43,586 nucleotides of DNA from Candidatus Gastranaerophilales bacterium (GTDB lineage: Bacteria; Cyanobacteriota; Vampirovibrionia; Gastranaerophilales; Gastranaerophilaceae), in contig CALUPY010000021.1 in assembly GCA_944322755.1 (NCBI GenBank), positions 1 to 43,586 of the forward strand, read 5' to 3'. Shown here in pieces: positions 17,301 through 26,178 of the stretch. Within the stretch, counting starts at the first letter, position 1. Every line of letters begins with the position of its first letter. Below the pieces are notes generated by a model. It searched no databases. It saw only the letters and a program-made list of their open reading frames with translations, and was not told where the DNA came from. A program made the translations under genes and the position numbers.

Positions 17301-18107
17301 ATCGCGCTTCGAGGTTTCATCATACACCTTGCAAAGAAAAAGTGTAAAAATTTTATTAAAGGCATTACCTTTATCAGAAACGACATTGTGTCTTAAAATT
17401 TCCAAAAATTGGTTAAAAATAAAACTGGAATCTTCTTGATTTATCGGTTTTAAATCTCTTAAAGTTAGTGTTTTACTTTCAAAACAATATGGGCAAACCC
17501 AATACTCAAAGATACCATTATCTTTTAGTAATTTATTCCATTTTTCGTAAAAATCTTTTACATCTCCGACTCTGTAATCGTCTTCGATTTTTACAATTTC
17601 ATTTTTATAAACAATCTCATTTCTCTTCAATTTAGAGGTATAAAGCATAATTACATCAGCTTTATTACTAAATTTAAAATAAGTGAACAACTGCCCACCA
17701 TCTTTACACAGTTTAGCAAGAGCTTTATCAAACTCTTTCCCGAACGTTTTACACTCAATAAGCAGGTATTCTGTTCCATCATCCCGAGTTACACAAATAT
17801 CTAACCTGCCTGAGGTGCCGTGTCCCGCTGCCCAGGTCTTTTCTAAGATAATATTTTGTGGTTTATAACCTTTTTCTAATAATCTATCAACACACTCAAG
17901 AACAACCCAATTTTCTTCTTGTGAAAAATTTTGTGTTGTTTTAGAGCCAGATGTTATTAACTCGCCATAATTAATCTTTTCATTAGTGAAATCAATATTT
18001 ATACAATAGTTATTATGCTGTTTATACTCTTTACAATAAATGCCAACAGCACCATCTTTTGGTATAAAACCAATTTTTAGAAGTAATTCCTTAAAAATTT
18101 TAGACAT
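14394..18107 (-). CDS. Single-chain restriction-modification-specificity enzyme (Type IIG/Type I-like)
   Basis: One 1237-residue chain carries all three functions. A PD-(D/E)XK-type nuclease lies at about 75-160 (D103, then E118-C-K120 in LLIECK). The N6-adenine methyltransferase spans about 340-760: GQFFTPVPIAQF at 401-412, DYAAGSGHF at 440-448 and NPPY at 557-560. The last 350 residues contain two HsdS-like target-recognition domains, each followed by a helix with the typical QQKIV motif (near 1030 and 1205). No helicase motifs are seen, so it should cut near its site without ATP-driven translocation. It resembles BcgI-like proteins with the S subunit fused on. It is convergent with umuC (17-nt gap). 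No separate methylase gene is nearby. Confidence 0.87.
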   Translation of the reverse strand: MSKIFKELLLKIGFIPKDGAVGIYCKEYKQHNNYCINIDFTNEKINYGELITSGSKTTQNFSQEENWVVLECVDRLLEKGYKPQNIILEKTWAAGHGTSGRLDICVTRDDGTEYLLIECKTFGKEFDKALAKLCKDGGQLFTYFKFSNKADVIMLYTSKLKRNEIVYKNEIVKIEDDYRVGDVKDFYEKWNKLLKDNGIFEYWVCPYCFESKTLTLRDLKPINQEDSSFIFNQFLEILRHNVVSDKGNAFNKIFTLFLCKVYDETSKRDDEELDFQWKEGVDDDVSFQLRLTDLYKKGMYKFLTKIVSDFNENDFENKYKDLSEDTKREILKTINTLRLEKNNEFAIKEVYDHDSFVENAKIVKEVVELLQGYRIRYNKRQQYLSDFFELLLTTGLKQEAGQFFTPVPIAQFIIRSLPLNKIVDEKLKSKDGELLPYMIDYAAGSGHFITEYMHEVQNIINQKDPTKYISGTQKELLFWQNANYEWATKYVYGVEKDYRLVKVGKVGCYLHGDGLANVILSDGLGNFVNTKDYKGRLRKSHDDNTKDNQQFDILLSNPPYSVSAFINTTRDYYTEEDFELYNKLTDNSSEIECLFVERTKQLLKDGGVAGVILPSSILTNSGIYTKTRELILKYFEIVAITELGSNTFMATGTNTVVLFLRRRNNYECINLQKDVDKFFKDFKDVTINNIEMPISKYVNYVWAGLTFDDYVTLLEQNPNDKVKTHDLFKEYSQKIISKTEKEFWSKVLELEKEKIYYFIIVYSQKLVVVKTGEKDAEKQFLGYEFSNRRGSEGIHAIQRNRTIEECTKLFDIDVFDNPQKASTYIYRAFENDLDFSIDETLQNNISRMNLLDMMTFDRGDFEKVINVKAKKKLKIESKWDNKSISEIVLTIESGSRPAGGVKNNSSGVYSLGGEHIDNSTGFLNITKPKYVSEDFYKNSSQGKIRKNDILICKDGALTGKIALVRNELDGIPAMINEHVFLLRCQDVVTQKYLFNVLFSHAGQTLLKANITGAAQGGLNLTNLKTIRLPLPPFDIQQKIVDEIEKIEKKHSEITIIINNLKKQIDDIFNFSVDTQKYKLGQLLTLEYGKALPKAKRVEGFYPVVGSNGVDGYHNEYLLEGPNIIVGRKGSVGKVNWIKENCTPIDTCFFVKVKPEVLDFRYCYYLLKSVKLERFNTGLGPGGLNRNTAYNIEVRIPVISNQQKIVAQIEKLEKQIAEAQAAIDGSKQQKQEILMKYL

Positions 18108-18193
18108 ATCTTAAATATTAACATTAATGCATTACTATAATACAATATTAAAAAATGTATGTCCATCTTGTTGTATATTAAATAAAATTTTTA

Positions 18194-18236
18194 AAAATTA
18201 TAAGGACTGATATAAAATCAGCCCTTATAATTTTAT
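18194..18236 (-). terminator. Intrinsic terminator after pyk
   Basis: AAAATTATAAGG (18194-18205) pairs with CCTTATAATTTT (18223-18234), with a further CTGAT/ATCAG stem inside. On the minus strand the hairpin is followed by a T-rich run (TTTTTAAAAATTTT), suited to ending fabI-pyk transcription. It could also act in the other direction. Confidence 0.75.
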
Positions 18237-18256
18237 TTCAATCTTCATAACCTCAA

Positions 18257-19693
18257 TTAAAATGCACACATTCTATGTACTCTGACGAAGTTTGTTCTGC
18301 CCGTGATGAGATTCGGGATTGAACCGATAATGATTACCCTGTCATCCTTTTTGTATTCGGTTTTTTCAAGGAGCAGTTTATCGATTTTTTTCAGCAACTC
18401 ATCATTCAAAACAACATCCCAGTCCTTGCAATATGGATGCATATCCCAATAAATATTGAGTTTTCTGCAGGTTTTTTCCTGATCGGAAATTGCAATAACA
18501 GGAACTGACGGTCTTAATTTTGAAAGCAGTTTTGATGTGTATCCTGTATGTGTGAAAGCAAGAATAGCTTTTGCACCAAGGTCTTCTGCCATTTTAACTG
18601 CAGAAGCAGCAACTGCCTGCGGGGTCGGTTCATAATGAGGATTCATGGCCAAATCCAGATTGTAGCAGCAGAAATCACTCTGTTCTACATCATGCGCAAT
18701 CATTGCCATCATTTTTACAGCTTCGACAGGATGTTTGCCTGCAGCGGTTTCTCCTGACAACATAACCGCATCAGCACCGTCAAGAATAGCATTGGCAACG
18801 TCTGAAGCTTCTGCTCTTGTGGGAATAGGTTCTTCTATCATTGATTCCAGCATCTGTGTTGCTACGATACAAGTTTTTCTGTAATCAAATGCAGCATCGA
18901 TGATTTGTTTTTGTACTATCGGTACTTTCTCCGGTGAAAGTTCGATACCGAGGTCGCCCCTTGCAACCATAACAGCATCAACAACTTCGAGAATAGAATT
19001 TATATTTTTAACTGCTTCAGGTTTTTCAATTTTTGCAATTATCGGAATATCAGCGCCAAAATGGCTCAAATATTTTCTTGCAAGTAAAACATCGTCCTTA
19101 TCTCTTACAAAAGATAATGCAAGATAGTCAGCGTCATTGTCAACGGCAAACTTGATAAAATCAACATCGCGTTCAGTGATTGCAGAAACACTTTTTGTTC
19201 CGCCGGGGATGTTTATACCTTTTCTCGGTTTCAGCAATTCACCGTGAACAACTTTTACATGGACTTTTGTTCCTTCTTTTTTGACAACCTGAATTTTGAT
19301 TTTTCCGTCGTCTAAAAGAATATATTCACCCTCAAATACATCATCAGCAACCCCTTTGTAGTCAACAGGGATGATATTCGGGTCAGTTTGTTCAAGTCCG
19401 TATTCAAGAACAAGTTCCATGCCCGGCTCGATTTTTACCGGTTCAATCAAATTTCCGACCCTGATTTTCGGCCCCTGAAGGTCAACCATAATCGGAATAA
19501 ACGTCTGCAGTCTTTTTGCAACTGCTTTTACTTTTTCAATAGTCTGATGGTGTTCTTCCGCTGTATTGTGAGAAGTGTTAATCCTGAACATCGTAGCGCC
19601 TGCGAGAATCATTTCTTCAATGATTTTTTCATCGCGGCTTACAGGACCAAGTGTGGCAACAATTTTTGTTTTGTTTTTTTTAATGTTAATCAT
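18257..19693 (-). CDS. pyk: Pyruvate kinase
   Basis: Last step of glycolysis: phosphoenolpyruvate and ADP to pyruvate and ATP. The 478-residue length is standard. KTKIVATLGP opens the barrel, MFRINTSHNT carries the substrate/ADP-contact motif (RINTSH in place of the commoner RxNFSH), and the signature IAKIEKPEAV with the metal-binding MVARGDLGIE is central. TQMLESM and the C-terminal allosteric region (AFTHTGYTSKLLSKLRP) are present. It lies 44 nt after fabI on the same strand and ends at a clear terminator. Confidence 0.96.
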   Translation of the reverse strand: MINIKKNKTKIVATLGPVSRDEKIIEEMILAGATMFRINTSHNTAEEHHQTIEKVKAVAKRLQTFIPIMVDLQGPKIRVGNLIEPVKIEPGMELVLEYGLEQTDPNIIPVDYKGVADDVFEGEYILLDDGKIKIQVVKKEGTKVHVKVVHGELLKPRKGINIPGGTKSVSAITERDVDFIKFAVDNDADYLALSFVRDKDDVLLARKYLSHFGADIPIIAKIEKPEAVKNINSILEVVDAVMVARGDLGIELSPEKVPIVQKQIIDAAFDYRKTCIVATQMLESMIEEPIPTRAEASDVANAILDGADAVMLSGETAAGKHPVEAVKMMAMIAHDVEQSDFCCYNLDLAMNPHYEPTPQAVAASAVKMAEDLGAKAILAFTHTGYTSKLLSKLRPSVPVIAISDQEKTCRKLNIYWDMHPYCKDWDVVLNDELLKKIDKLLLEKTEYKKDDRVIIIGSIPNLITGRTNFVRVHRMCAF

Positions 19694-19737
19694 TTTCTTA
19701 CGTCCTTATTAATAATTTCGACTAGTGTATTACAAAT

Positions 19738-20547
19738 CTATTTTGCAATGTATGCAGTCGTTGCTTCCATTTCTTCACAAGAAGCATAAACCGCGTGACA
19801 TCCGCAATCAACATGAACGATTTCACCTGTTACACCTGAAGACAAATCAGATACAAGATAAAGACCTGTCTTACCAACGTCTTCGAGAGTTACGTTTCTG
19901 TTAAGGGGTGATTTCAAGATTGCAGCTTTAAGCATTTTGTCAAATCCGGAAATACCTTTTGCAGCAAGAGTTTTAACGGCACCGGCAGAAAGACAGTTTA
20001 CTCTTACACCGATTTTTCCAAGATCTTCTGCAAGGTATCTTGCGGAAGCTTCGAGAGTTGCTTTAGCAACACCCATTACATTGTAGTTTGCAACAACTTT
20101 TTCTGAACCGAGATAAGTCAATGCCAGCATTGCACCGCCTTCGTTAAAAAGAGGTCTGGCACATCTTGCCATAGAAACCAATGAATAAGCACTAACACCG
20201 AGAGCAAGATCCCAACCGGCTTTTGATGTATTAATGAACTCACCTGAAAGATCTTCTTTGTTTGCAAAAGCTACAGCGTGAATAACAAAGTCCAATTTTC
20301 CATATGTTTTCTCATACTGGGCAAAAACAGCCTTCATCTGTTCTTCATTCGTTACATCGCATTCAGCAATCATTTTTGAACCCATTTCTTCAGCAAGCGG
20401 TCTTACTCTGGATTCCATAGCCTCATTTGCATAAGTAAACGCAATCTCAGCACCTGCTTCATGAATTTGTTTTGCAATAGAATACGCAATACCTCTTGTA
20501 TTCGAAACACCGAAGATAATCCCTTTTTTGCCTTCCATCAATTTCAT
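19738..20547 (-). CDS. fabI: Enoyl-[acyl-carrier-protein] reductase (NADH), FabI
   Basis: Reduces the trans-2-enoyl-ACP intermediate in the last step of each fatty-acid elongation cycle. A Rossmann short-chain reductase of 269 residues: nucleotide loop GVSNTRGIAYSIA at 13-25, catalytic tyrosines Y145 and Y155 and lysine K162 in ALTYLGSEKVVANYNVMGVAK. Positions and spacing match E. coli FabI (Y146, Y156, K163), so this is FabI rather than FabL or FabV. A CTCCTT complement (AAGGAG) precedes the ATG at good distance. It joins AccA/AccD in the lipid pathway. Divergent from the 52-aa ORF. Confidence 0.95.
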   Translation of the reverse strand: MKLMEGKKGIIFGVSNTRGIAYSIAKQIHEAGAEIAFTYANEAMESRVRPLAEEMGSKMIAECDVTNEEQMKAVFAQYEKTYGKLDFVIHAVAFANKEDLSGEFINTSKAGWDLALGVSAYSLVSMARCARPLFNEGGAMLALTYLGSEKVVANYNVMGVAKATLEASARYLAEDLGKIGVRVNCLSAGAVKTLAAKGISGFDKMLKAAILKSPLNRNVTLEDVGKTGLYLVSDLSSGVTGEIVHVDCGCHAVYASCEEMEATTAYIAK

Positions 20548-20687
20548 AAATAATTCTCCTTATAATTTGTTATCTAAATAATAATATTAACAAACAGTCA
20601 TGTCTATTTTTTTTTACAAAAAAGTGCTACAATGTAAGCAGTTAAAAATGTGTTTATTAATTATTTAGGAAACGAGGTTATTTGGTT

Positions 20688-20846
20688 ATGAGTAACGGTT
20701 ATGGCAGAAATTTATTCAGAAAATCTGCATCAAAAAATACATCTGACAACAAATTAAAAAAATTCAGAAAACATATTACAGACAGAATACTTGCTAAAAT
20801 AGAAGAAAAAACCATAGGTCAGGGAACATTGCCTATTACAGAATAG
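20688..20846 (+). CDS. 52-residue basic hypothetical protein
   Basis: A short ORF starting MSNGYGRNLFRK, lysine- and arginine-rich in the middle and ending LPITE. GAGGT lies 9 nt before the ATG. It is divergent from fabI, and its last 11 nt overlap the 3' end of convergent glgA. No signal peptide, membrane segment or metal site is visible. The Shine-Dalgarno and helix-forming middle (LKKFRKHITDRILAKIEEK) support a real gene, but chance cannot be ruled out. Function unknown. Confidence 0.5.
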   Translation: MSNGYGRNLFRKSASKNTSDNKLKKFRKHITDRILAKIEEKTIGQGTLPITE

Positions 20847-22278
20847 ATTTGTATTCCTCTACATATTTTTTAGCACTTTTATCCCAGCTGAAATCTTTTT
20901 TCATTGCGCTCCGGACGAGCGTCTGCCATGTTTTCTTGTCTTTATAAACCCCAAGAGCGTAGTTTATGCAGTCTAACATTGCATAAGAATCATAGTTCCA
21001 GAATTTAAACCCGTCAGAATTTTCGAGCGGGTATCCGATTATTGTGTCATCGAGACCGCCAGTTGCTCTTACTATCGGAATAGAACCGTATTCCAATGCA
21101 ATTAACTGACCCAATCCGCAAGGTTCAAATGCCGACGGCATAAGAAACATATCGGAGCCTGCATAAATCTTGTGGCTCAAATTTGCACCGAATTCTATTT
21201 TTGCTCTGATATTTGAACTTGTACCGCTCAAATATCGAAACATATCTTCATATTTGTATGCACCTGTACCGAGGACAACAAACTGAGCATCCAGCTGTTT
21301 CAACCTTTCACACACAGGCCCTATCAAATCAAAGCCTTTTTGTTCAACAAGTCTGGATATTATTGCAATAAGAGGCTTTTCAGGGTTGTATTCAAGACCA
21401 AACTCTTTAAGCACTTCTTTTTTGTTTTCCGCTTTGTATTCGATATGATTTTCGTCATAATTTTTAATTATGGACTTGTCTGTTTTAGGATTGTAAACAT
21501 CGTAGTCTACACCGTTTAAGATTCCGACCAGTTTGTGTGCATTATGATTCAGCGTCCAGTCAAGACCGTTTCCGCCTTCATAGGTTTTTATTTCACGTGC
21601 GTAATTCGGAGACACAACAATAATTTTGTCTGAATAGTTTATTGCGCCTTTCATCCAGTTAAGCATTCCGAAATGCTCTAATCCCCAACAGTTCCATACA
21701 TATTTATGGTCAATCTGTGCAAAATAAAGTAAATCATCAAACCACTGACCCTGATAAGCTAGATTGTGAATGCTATATACATTTTTCGTTTTGCTAAAAA
21801 ACGGGTCATCTTTGTAATTCACTTTCATATAAACAGGTATCATAGCTGTATGCCAGTCATTAGAGTGAATAATATCGGGTTTGAAATTCAAAAGTTTTGC
21901 GTATTCAATTACAGCATGCGAAAACGCAATAAATCTTTCATGTTCATATCTTGTGTCTATACATCTGGGGTAAACTTCTTTAAACGGTGCAAAATATTTG
22001 CTGTTATCCAGAAAGAAAACGTTTATATTTGTACCCGGCAGCTTTGCCGTCTTTAATCTGAAATAATATTCGCCATAGCTGTAGTTTATCGTTAATTTAG
22101 AATTTTCAATCTCTTTTATCCCGAACTTTTCTTCATCAATAAAGCCGTGCAAAGGAGTAAAAATCGCAATTTCGTGCCCCATTTTTTCAAGTACTTTTGG
22201 CAGACTGCCCACAACATCGGCAAGCCCTCCGACTTTAGAAAAAGGCGCTACTTCGGCTGACGCAAACATTATTCTCAT
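20836..22278 (-). CDS. glgA: Glycogen synthase (ADP-glucose type)
   Basis: Transfers glucose from ADP-glucose to alpha-1,4-glucan, making storage glycogen. A GT5 enzyme of 480 residues. The ADP-glucose-binding KVGGLADVVGSLP is at 16-28, HSNDWHTAMIP near 140, and the C-terminal retaining-transferase block AFEPCGLGQLIALEYGS near 385. Length and motifs are complete. It stands alone on the minus strand, divergent from ilvB across 163 nt. No other glycogen genes are in the window. Confidence 0.95.
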   Translation of the reverse strand: MRIMFASAEVAPFSKVGGLADVVGSLPKVLEKMGHEIAIFTPLHGFIDEEKFGIKEIENSKLTINYSYGEYYFRLKTAKLPGTNINVFFLDNSKYFAPFKEVYPRCIDTRYEHERFIAFSHAVIEYAKLLNFKPDIIHSNDWHTAMIPVYMKVNYKDDPFFSKTKNVYSIHNLAYQGQWFDDLLYFAQIDHKYVWNCWGLEHFGMLNWMKGAINYSDKIIVVSPNYAREIKTYEGGNGLDWTLNHNAHKLVGILNGVDYDVYNPKTDKSIIKNYDENHIEYKAENKKEVLKEFGLEYNPEKPLIAIISRLVEQKGFDLIGPVCERLKQLDAQFVVLGTGAYKYEDMFRYLSGTSSNIRAKIEFGANLSHKIYAGSDMFLMPSAFEPCGLGQLIALEYGSIPIVRATGGLDDTIIGYPLENSDGFKFWNYDSYAMLDCINYALGVYKDKKTWQTLVRSAMKKDFSWDKSAKKYVEEYKSIL

Positions 22279-22441
22279 AGAAAAACCCTCTTTAGTTATA
22301 TGCGAATTATATCATAAATATTTACAAATAATAAACTTAAACTTTCTGCATATCAATTGTAAACCGTTTTTAATGATTTTCTTTCAAAAAAGCAAAAGAA
22401 ATGATACCATTGTATGTAGAACACTTTTTTCGGAGAGATAA

Positions 22442-24172
22442 ATGATTGAAACCACAGATAAAAAAGAACTCATGTCCGGAGCGCAAATATTCCTTGAATG
22501 TCTGAAAAAAGAAGGAATAAAAGAAATATTCGGTTATCCGGGCGGAGTTATAATACCTATTTATGAAGCGCTTTATCATGATAAGTCAATAAAACATTAT
22601 CTGGTAAGACACGAACAAGCTGCAATCCATGCAGCAGAAGGAATTGCCAGAGTGACAGGAAAACCGGGAGTTGCACTTGTGACCTCAGGCCCTGGAGCAA
22701 CTAATGCTATTACAGGTATTGCAAACGCTTACTATGACGGTTATCCGATTATTGTTTTCACAGGTCAGGTCGGATTAAATCAGATAGGAAATGACGCTTT
22801 TCAGGAAGCCGATATAGTCGGTATTACGCGCTCTTGCTGTAAACACAACTATCTTGTAAAAAGTATAAAAGAATTACCTCGTGTAATAAAAGAGGCCTTT
22901 CATATTGCAACAACCGGCAAACCAGGGCCTGTCGTTGTAGACTTGCCCAAAGATATACTTACTACACGGGCAGCATTTGAGTATCCGGAAACAGTTAAAC
23001 TTCCCGGATACAATCCTAATTATTTCGGACATCCCCGACAAATTTCAAAGGCTCTTGAACTGTTATGCGAAGCTGAAAGACCTGTTATTATTGCAGGCGG
23101 AGGGGTTGTTGCATCAGATGCAAGCAAGGAATTGACAGAACTTGCCGAAAGATTGAATATACCTGTGACGAATACACTGATGGGTATGGGTGCATATCCA
23201 GCAACACATGAAAAGTCTTTAGGCATGCTTGGAATGCATGGAAACTTCTGGGCAAACCACGCTGTGTGCAACTGTGATGTTTTATTTGCAATTGGCACAA
23301 GATTCAACGACAGAATCACCGGCTGTCTGAAAAGATTTGCAAAAGATGCTCAGGTTATACATATCGACATAGACCCTTGTTCAATCAGTAAAAACGTATC
23401 TGTTGATATTCCTATTGTCGGAGACGCAAAAAACGTTCTTACAGCCATGATTGAAGAACTTAATAATAAAAACTATGAAATAAATAAGGATGTTAAACAG
23501 GCCTGGTTTGAACAGATTGACGAATGGAAAAAGAAACGAACACTGCCTTCTGTGCAGTCAGAAAAACTTAATCCGCACACTGTTATTGAAAAAATGTATG
23601 AATTTTTGAAAGATAAAGATGCGATTATTGCCACAGAAGTAGGTCAGCACCAGATGTGGACAGCTCAGACTTTCAAATTTACAGAGCCCAGACGATTTAT
23701 TACATCAGGGGGACTCGGCACAATGGGATTCGGCTTTCCTGCCGCAATAGGCGCCGCAGTGGCTAAACCTGATAAGATAATCATAGACATAGCCGGAGAC
23801 GGCAGTATTCAGATGAATATTCAGGAACTTGCAACCTGCGTGGAATACAAACTTCCGGTTATTGTAGCGATAATAAACAACGGTTATCTCGGTATGGTGC
23901 GGCAATGGCAGGAAAAACTATTCAATAAGCACTATTCGGAAACGAAAATCTCCGGGCCGGATTTTGTTAAAGTTGCAGAAGCATACGGAGCCGTCGGTTT
24001 CAGAGTAACAAAAGAAGAAGAGATTATTCCCGTGCTTGAACAGGCAATAAATTGCAGAAGACCCGTATTTATAGACTTTGTGGTAGAAGAGTTTGAAATG
24101 GTTTATCCATGGGTTCTTGCAGGTAATCCTTTAAACAAAATTCTTTTGTCAAACGACTCACCGATTAATTAA
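22442..24172 (+). CDS. ilvB: Acetolactate synthase, large (catalytic) subunit
   Basis: Thiamine-diphosphate enzyme that condenses pyruvate with pyruvate or 2-oxobutyrate, the first common step to valine, leucine and isoleucine. The 576 residues show the catalytic glutamate E58 in VRHEQAAIHAAEG, the FAD/middle domain, and the C-terminal ThDP/Mg motif GDGSIQMNIQEL ending in IINNGYLGMVRQWQ, characteristic of the anabolic enzyme. GGAGAG lies 5 nt before the ATG. It is followed at 23 nt by its regulatory subunit, in an operon ilvB-ilvN-DUF4127. No leader peptide or attenuator was seen upstream. Confidence 0.95.
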   Translation: MIETTDKKELMSGAQIFLECLKKEGIKEIFGYPGGVIIPIYEALYHDKSIKHYLVRHEQAAIHAAEGIARVTGKPGVALVTSGPGATNAITGIANAYYDGYPIIVFTGQVGLNQIGNDAFQEADIVGITRSCCKHNYLVKSIKELPRVIKEAFHIATTGKPGPVVVDLPKDILTTRAAFEYPETVKLPGYNPNYFGHPRQISKALELLCEAERPVIIAGGGVVASDASKELTELAERLNIPVTNTLMGMGAYPATHEKSLGMLGMHGNFWANHAVCNCDVLFAIGTRFNDRITGCLKRFAKDAQVIHIDIDPCSISKNVSVDIPIVGDAKNVLTAMIEELNNKNYEINKDVKQAWFEQIDEWKKKRTLPSVQSEKLNPHTVIEKMYEFLKDKDAIIATEVGQHQMWTAQTFKFTEPRRFITSGGLGTMGFGFPAAIGAAVAKPDKIIIDIAGDGSIQMNIQELATCVEYKLPVIVAIINNGYLGMVRQWQEKLFNKHYSETKISGPDFVKVAEAYGAVGFRVTKEEEIIPVLEQAINCRRPVFIDFVVEEFEMVYPWVLAGNPLNKILLSNDSPIN

Positions 24173-24195
24173 GATTTAATAATAAGGAAGTATAA

Positions 24196-24696
24196 ATGAA
24201 CCATATAATCTCAATTTTAGTCAAAGATGATGCGGGTATTCTGTCCAGAGTAAGCGGCCTTTTCAGCGGACGCGGATACAGCATAGAAAGTATAACTGCA
24301 GCACCTACTCTCGATAGAGATTACGCCCGTCTTACCATAGTCACAAGCGGAGACGAGACAGTTATTGAACAAATCATAAAACAGCTTAACAGGCTGATTC
24401 CGGTAATAAAAGTTGTCGATTTAATCACTGTTGAGTCCATTGAACGTGAACTCATTCTATGCAAGGTTAATGCAAAAGACGAAGATCGCTCCGAGATATT
24501 GAGAATTGCTGAAATATTTAACGCAAAAATTATTGATGTCTCGCCAAAATCCTATACTCTACAGGCTATTGGCGATGAACGACAGATACGTTCATTAATC
24601 GAACTGCTGAGACCAATAGGAATAAAAGAACTTGTACGCTCCGGCAAAGTCGGCATTTCAAGAGAAAATCAGTTTAGCAATATAAAAAATTTATAA
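24196..24696 (+). CDS. ilvN: Acetolactate synthase, small (regulatory) subunit
   Basis: Regulatory partner of IlvB that gives feedback inhibition by branched-chain amino acids. The 166-residue length is typical. An N-terminal ACT domain (ISILVKDDAGILSRVSGLFSGRGY, split after about 20 residues, with ESITAAPT following) is joined to a C-terminal domain containing IIDVSPKSYTLQAIG and GIKELVRSGKVGISR. AAGGAAG sits 5 nt before the ATG. It could equally be named ilvH; the two names are used for the same family. Confidence 0.94.
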   Translation: MNHIISILVKDDAGILSRVSGLFSGRGYSIESITAAPTLDRDYARLTIVTSGDETVIEQIIKQLNRLIPVIKVVDLITVESIERELILCKVNAKDEDRSEILRIAEIFNAKIIDVSPKSYTLQAIGDERQIRSLIELLRPIGIKELVRSGKVGISRENQFSNIKNL

Positions 24697-24715
24697 TTAA
24701 TATGAAAAGATTTAT

Positions 24716-26095
24716 ATGAAAAAATTCGCACTTGTTCCTATAGACAATCGTCCTGTCTGCTATACTCTGCCTAAACAGATTGCGGATATTGACAATGATA
24801 TTGAACTTTTTCTTCCTGAAAGAGAATTTCTCGGTGATTTAACAAAAAATGCTGACATTGAAGCATTACTGAACTGGATGAAATCACTGCCGGAGGAGCT
24901 TGACGCAATTATTATTTCTCTTGATACAATTGCATACGGCGGGCTTATCCCGTCAAGACGTTCTAATGACACAAAAGAAGAGATTGAAACCCGTCTTGAA
25001 GAACTAAGGAATATTCTTGCGACAAAAAATACAAAAGTATACGCATTCTCAAGTATTATGCGTATTTCAAACAACAACATAAACGAAGAAGAAAAAGAAT
25101 ACTGGTCTGAATACGGAAAAAAAATATTTCAGTATTCATATGACTGCCACCAAAAGGGGCTTGTTACAACTGATATTCCTGAAAATATTTTAAAAGACTA
25201 TTTGGAGACAAGAAAAAGAAATTTCGAAATAAACAAACTTTACCTAAAATGGGCAGAAGACGGAATAATTGATACTCTTGTGTATTCAAAAGACGACTGC
25301 GCAAAGTTCGGATTTAATGTATTGGAAGCGCAGCAGCTGCAAAAATTTATTAAAGAAAAAAACATAAATGCTTTAGTAAAAACCGGTGCGGATGAAATAC
25401 CTCTCAGCCTGTTATCACGCGCAGTTACTTGCGGAAAAAAAGTAAAAATAGCACCTGTATTTACACAAAAGGATTATACAAATAAAATTTCTAAATATGA
25501 GGATATTTCAGTTTTTGAATCAGTTAAAGGACAAATTGAACTTGCAGGATGTGAATGCAGTGAAGAACCTGATGCAGATATAATTCTCTTAATAAACAAT
25601 TTTAAAGAAGAACAGGGAGAATTGGTAATGGGTATCGATGTTGAAGGTTTCTCCGGGAAACTAACGCTTCCTGAAAAACCTTATGTTGTATCAGACATTC
25701 TCAATGCAAACGGTGCTGACAACAGTTTTGTTGAAAAATTTTTTGAAAAAGACATAAATCTAAACAAATTTCTTGGTTATGCAGGCTGGAACACAACCGG
25801 TAACACCCTTGGCAGTGCTTTGTGCTGTGCATTAGTGAAATATTTTGCAACAAATCTCAATATTTCTTCATTTAAAAAATTACAAATTATTCGTTTTTTA
25901 GACGACTGGGCATATCAGGCAAATGTAAGAAAAACAATGAAAAACCAGGGTCTTGGAACTGACATTAATTTTGTTGATAAAAAAATGAAACAATATGAAG
26001 ATGTTTTGATAAAAAAATTTGATGCAAAATTTGAAGAAATAGGTTATAATTTTCCTTGGCAAAGACTATTTGAAATCGAAGTTAGTGTTAGTTAA
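24716..26095 (+). CDS. DUF4127 family protein
   Basis: A 459-residue protein of unknown function. It opens with the family hallmark FALVPIDNRPVCYTLP, then LDTIAYGGLIPSRR, SSIMRISNNN and later a conserved GYAGWNTTGNTLGSAL block. The acidic and polar motifs look like an enzyme fold, but no catalytic chemistry is established. No signal peptide. It follows ilvN by 19 nt with a poor Shine-Dalgarno (AAAAGA), so it may be expressed through the ilv operon, although a link to amino acid synthesis is not evident from its sequence. Confidence 0.82.
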   Translation: MKKFALVPIDNRPVCYTLPKQIADIDNDIELFLPEREFLGDLTKNADIEALLNWMKSLPEELDAIIISLDTIAYGGLIPSRRSNDTKEEIETRLEELRNILATKNTKVYAFSSIMRISNNNINEEEKEYWSEYGKKIFQYSYDCHQKGLVTTDIPENILKDYLETRKRNFEINKLYLKWAEDGIIDTLVYSKDDCAKFGFNVLEAQQLQKFIKEKNINALVKTGADEIPLSLLSRAVTCGKKVKIAPVFTQKDYTNKISKYEDISVFESVKGQIELAGCECSEEPDADIILLINNFKEEQGELVMGIDVEGFSGKLTLPEKPYVVSDILNANGADNSFVEKFFEKDINLNKFLGYAGWNTTGNTLGSALCCALVKYFATNLNISSFKKLQIIRFLDDWAYQANVRKTMKNQGLGTDINFVDKKMKQYEDVLIKKFDAKFEEIGYNFPWQRLFEIEVSVS

Positions 26096-26178
26096 TTAAT
26101 ATAATAAATTACCCCCAACTACAGATTTATATAATCTTTTCTCTATTTATGTTCATCAACAGTCGAAAGGGATTTATT

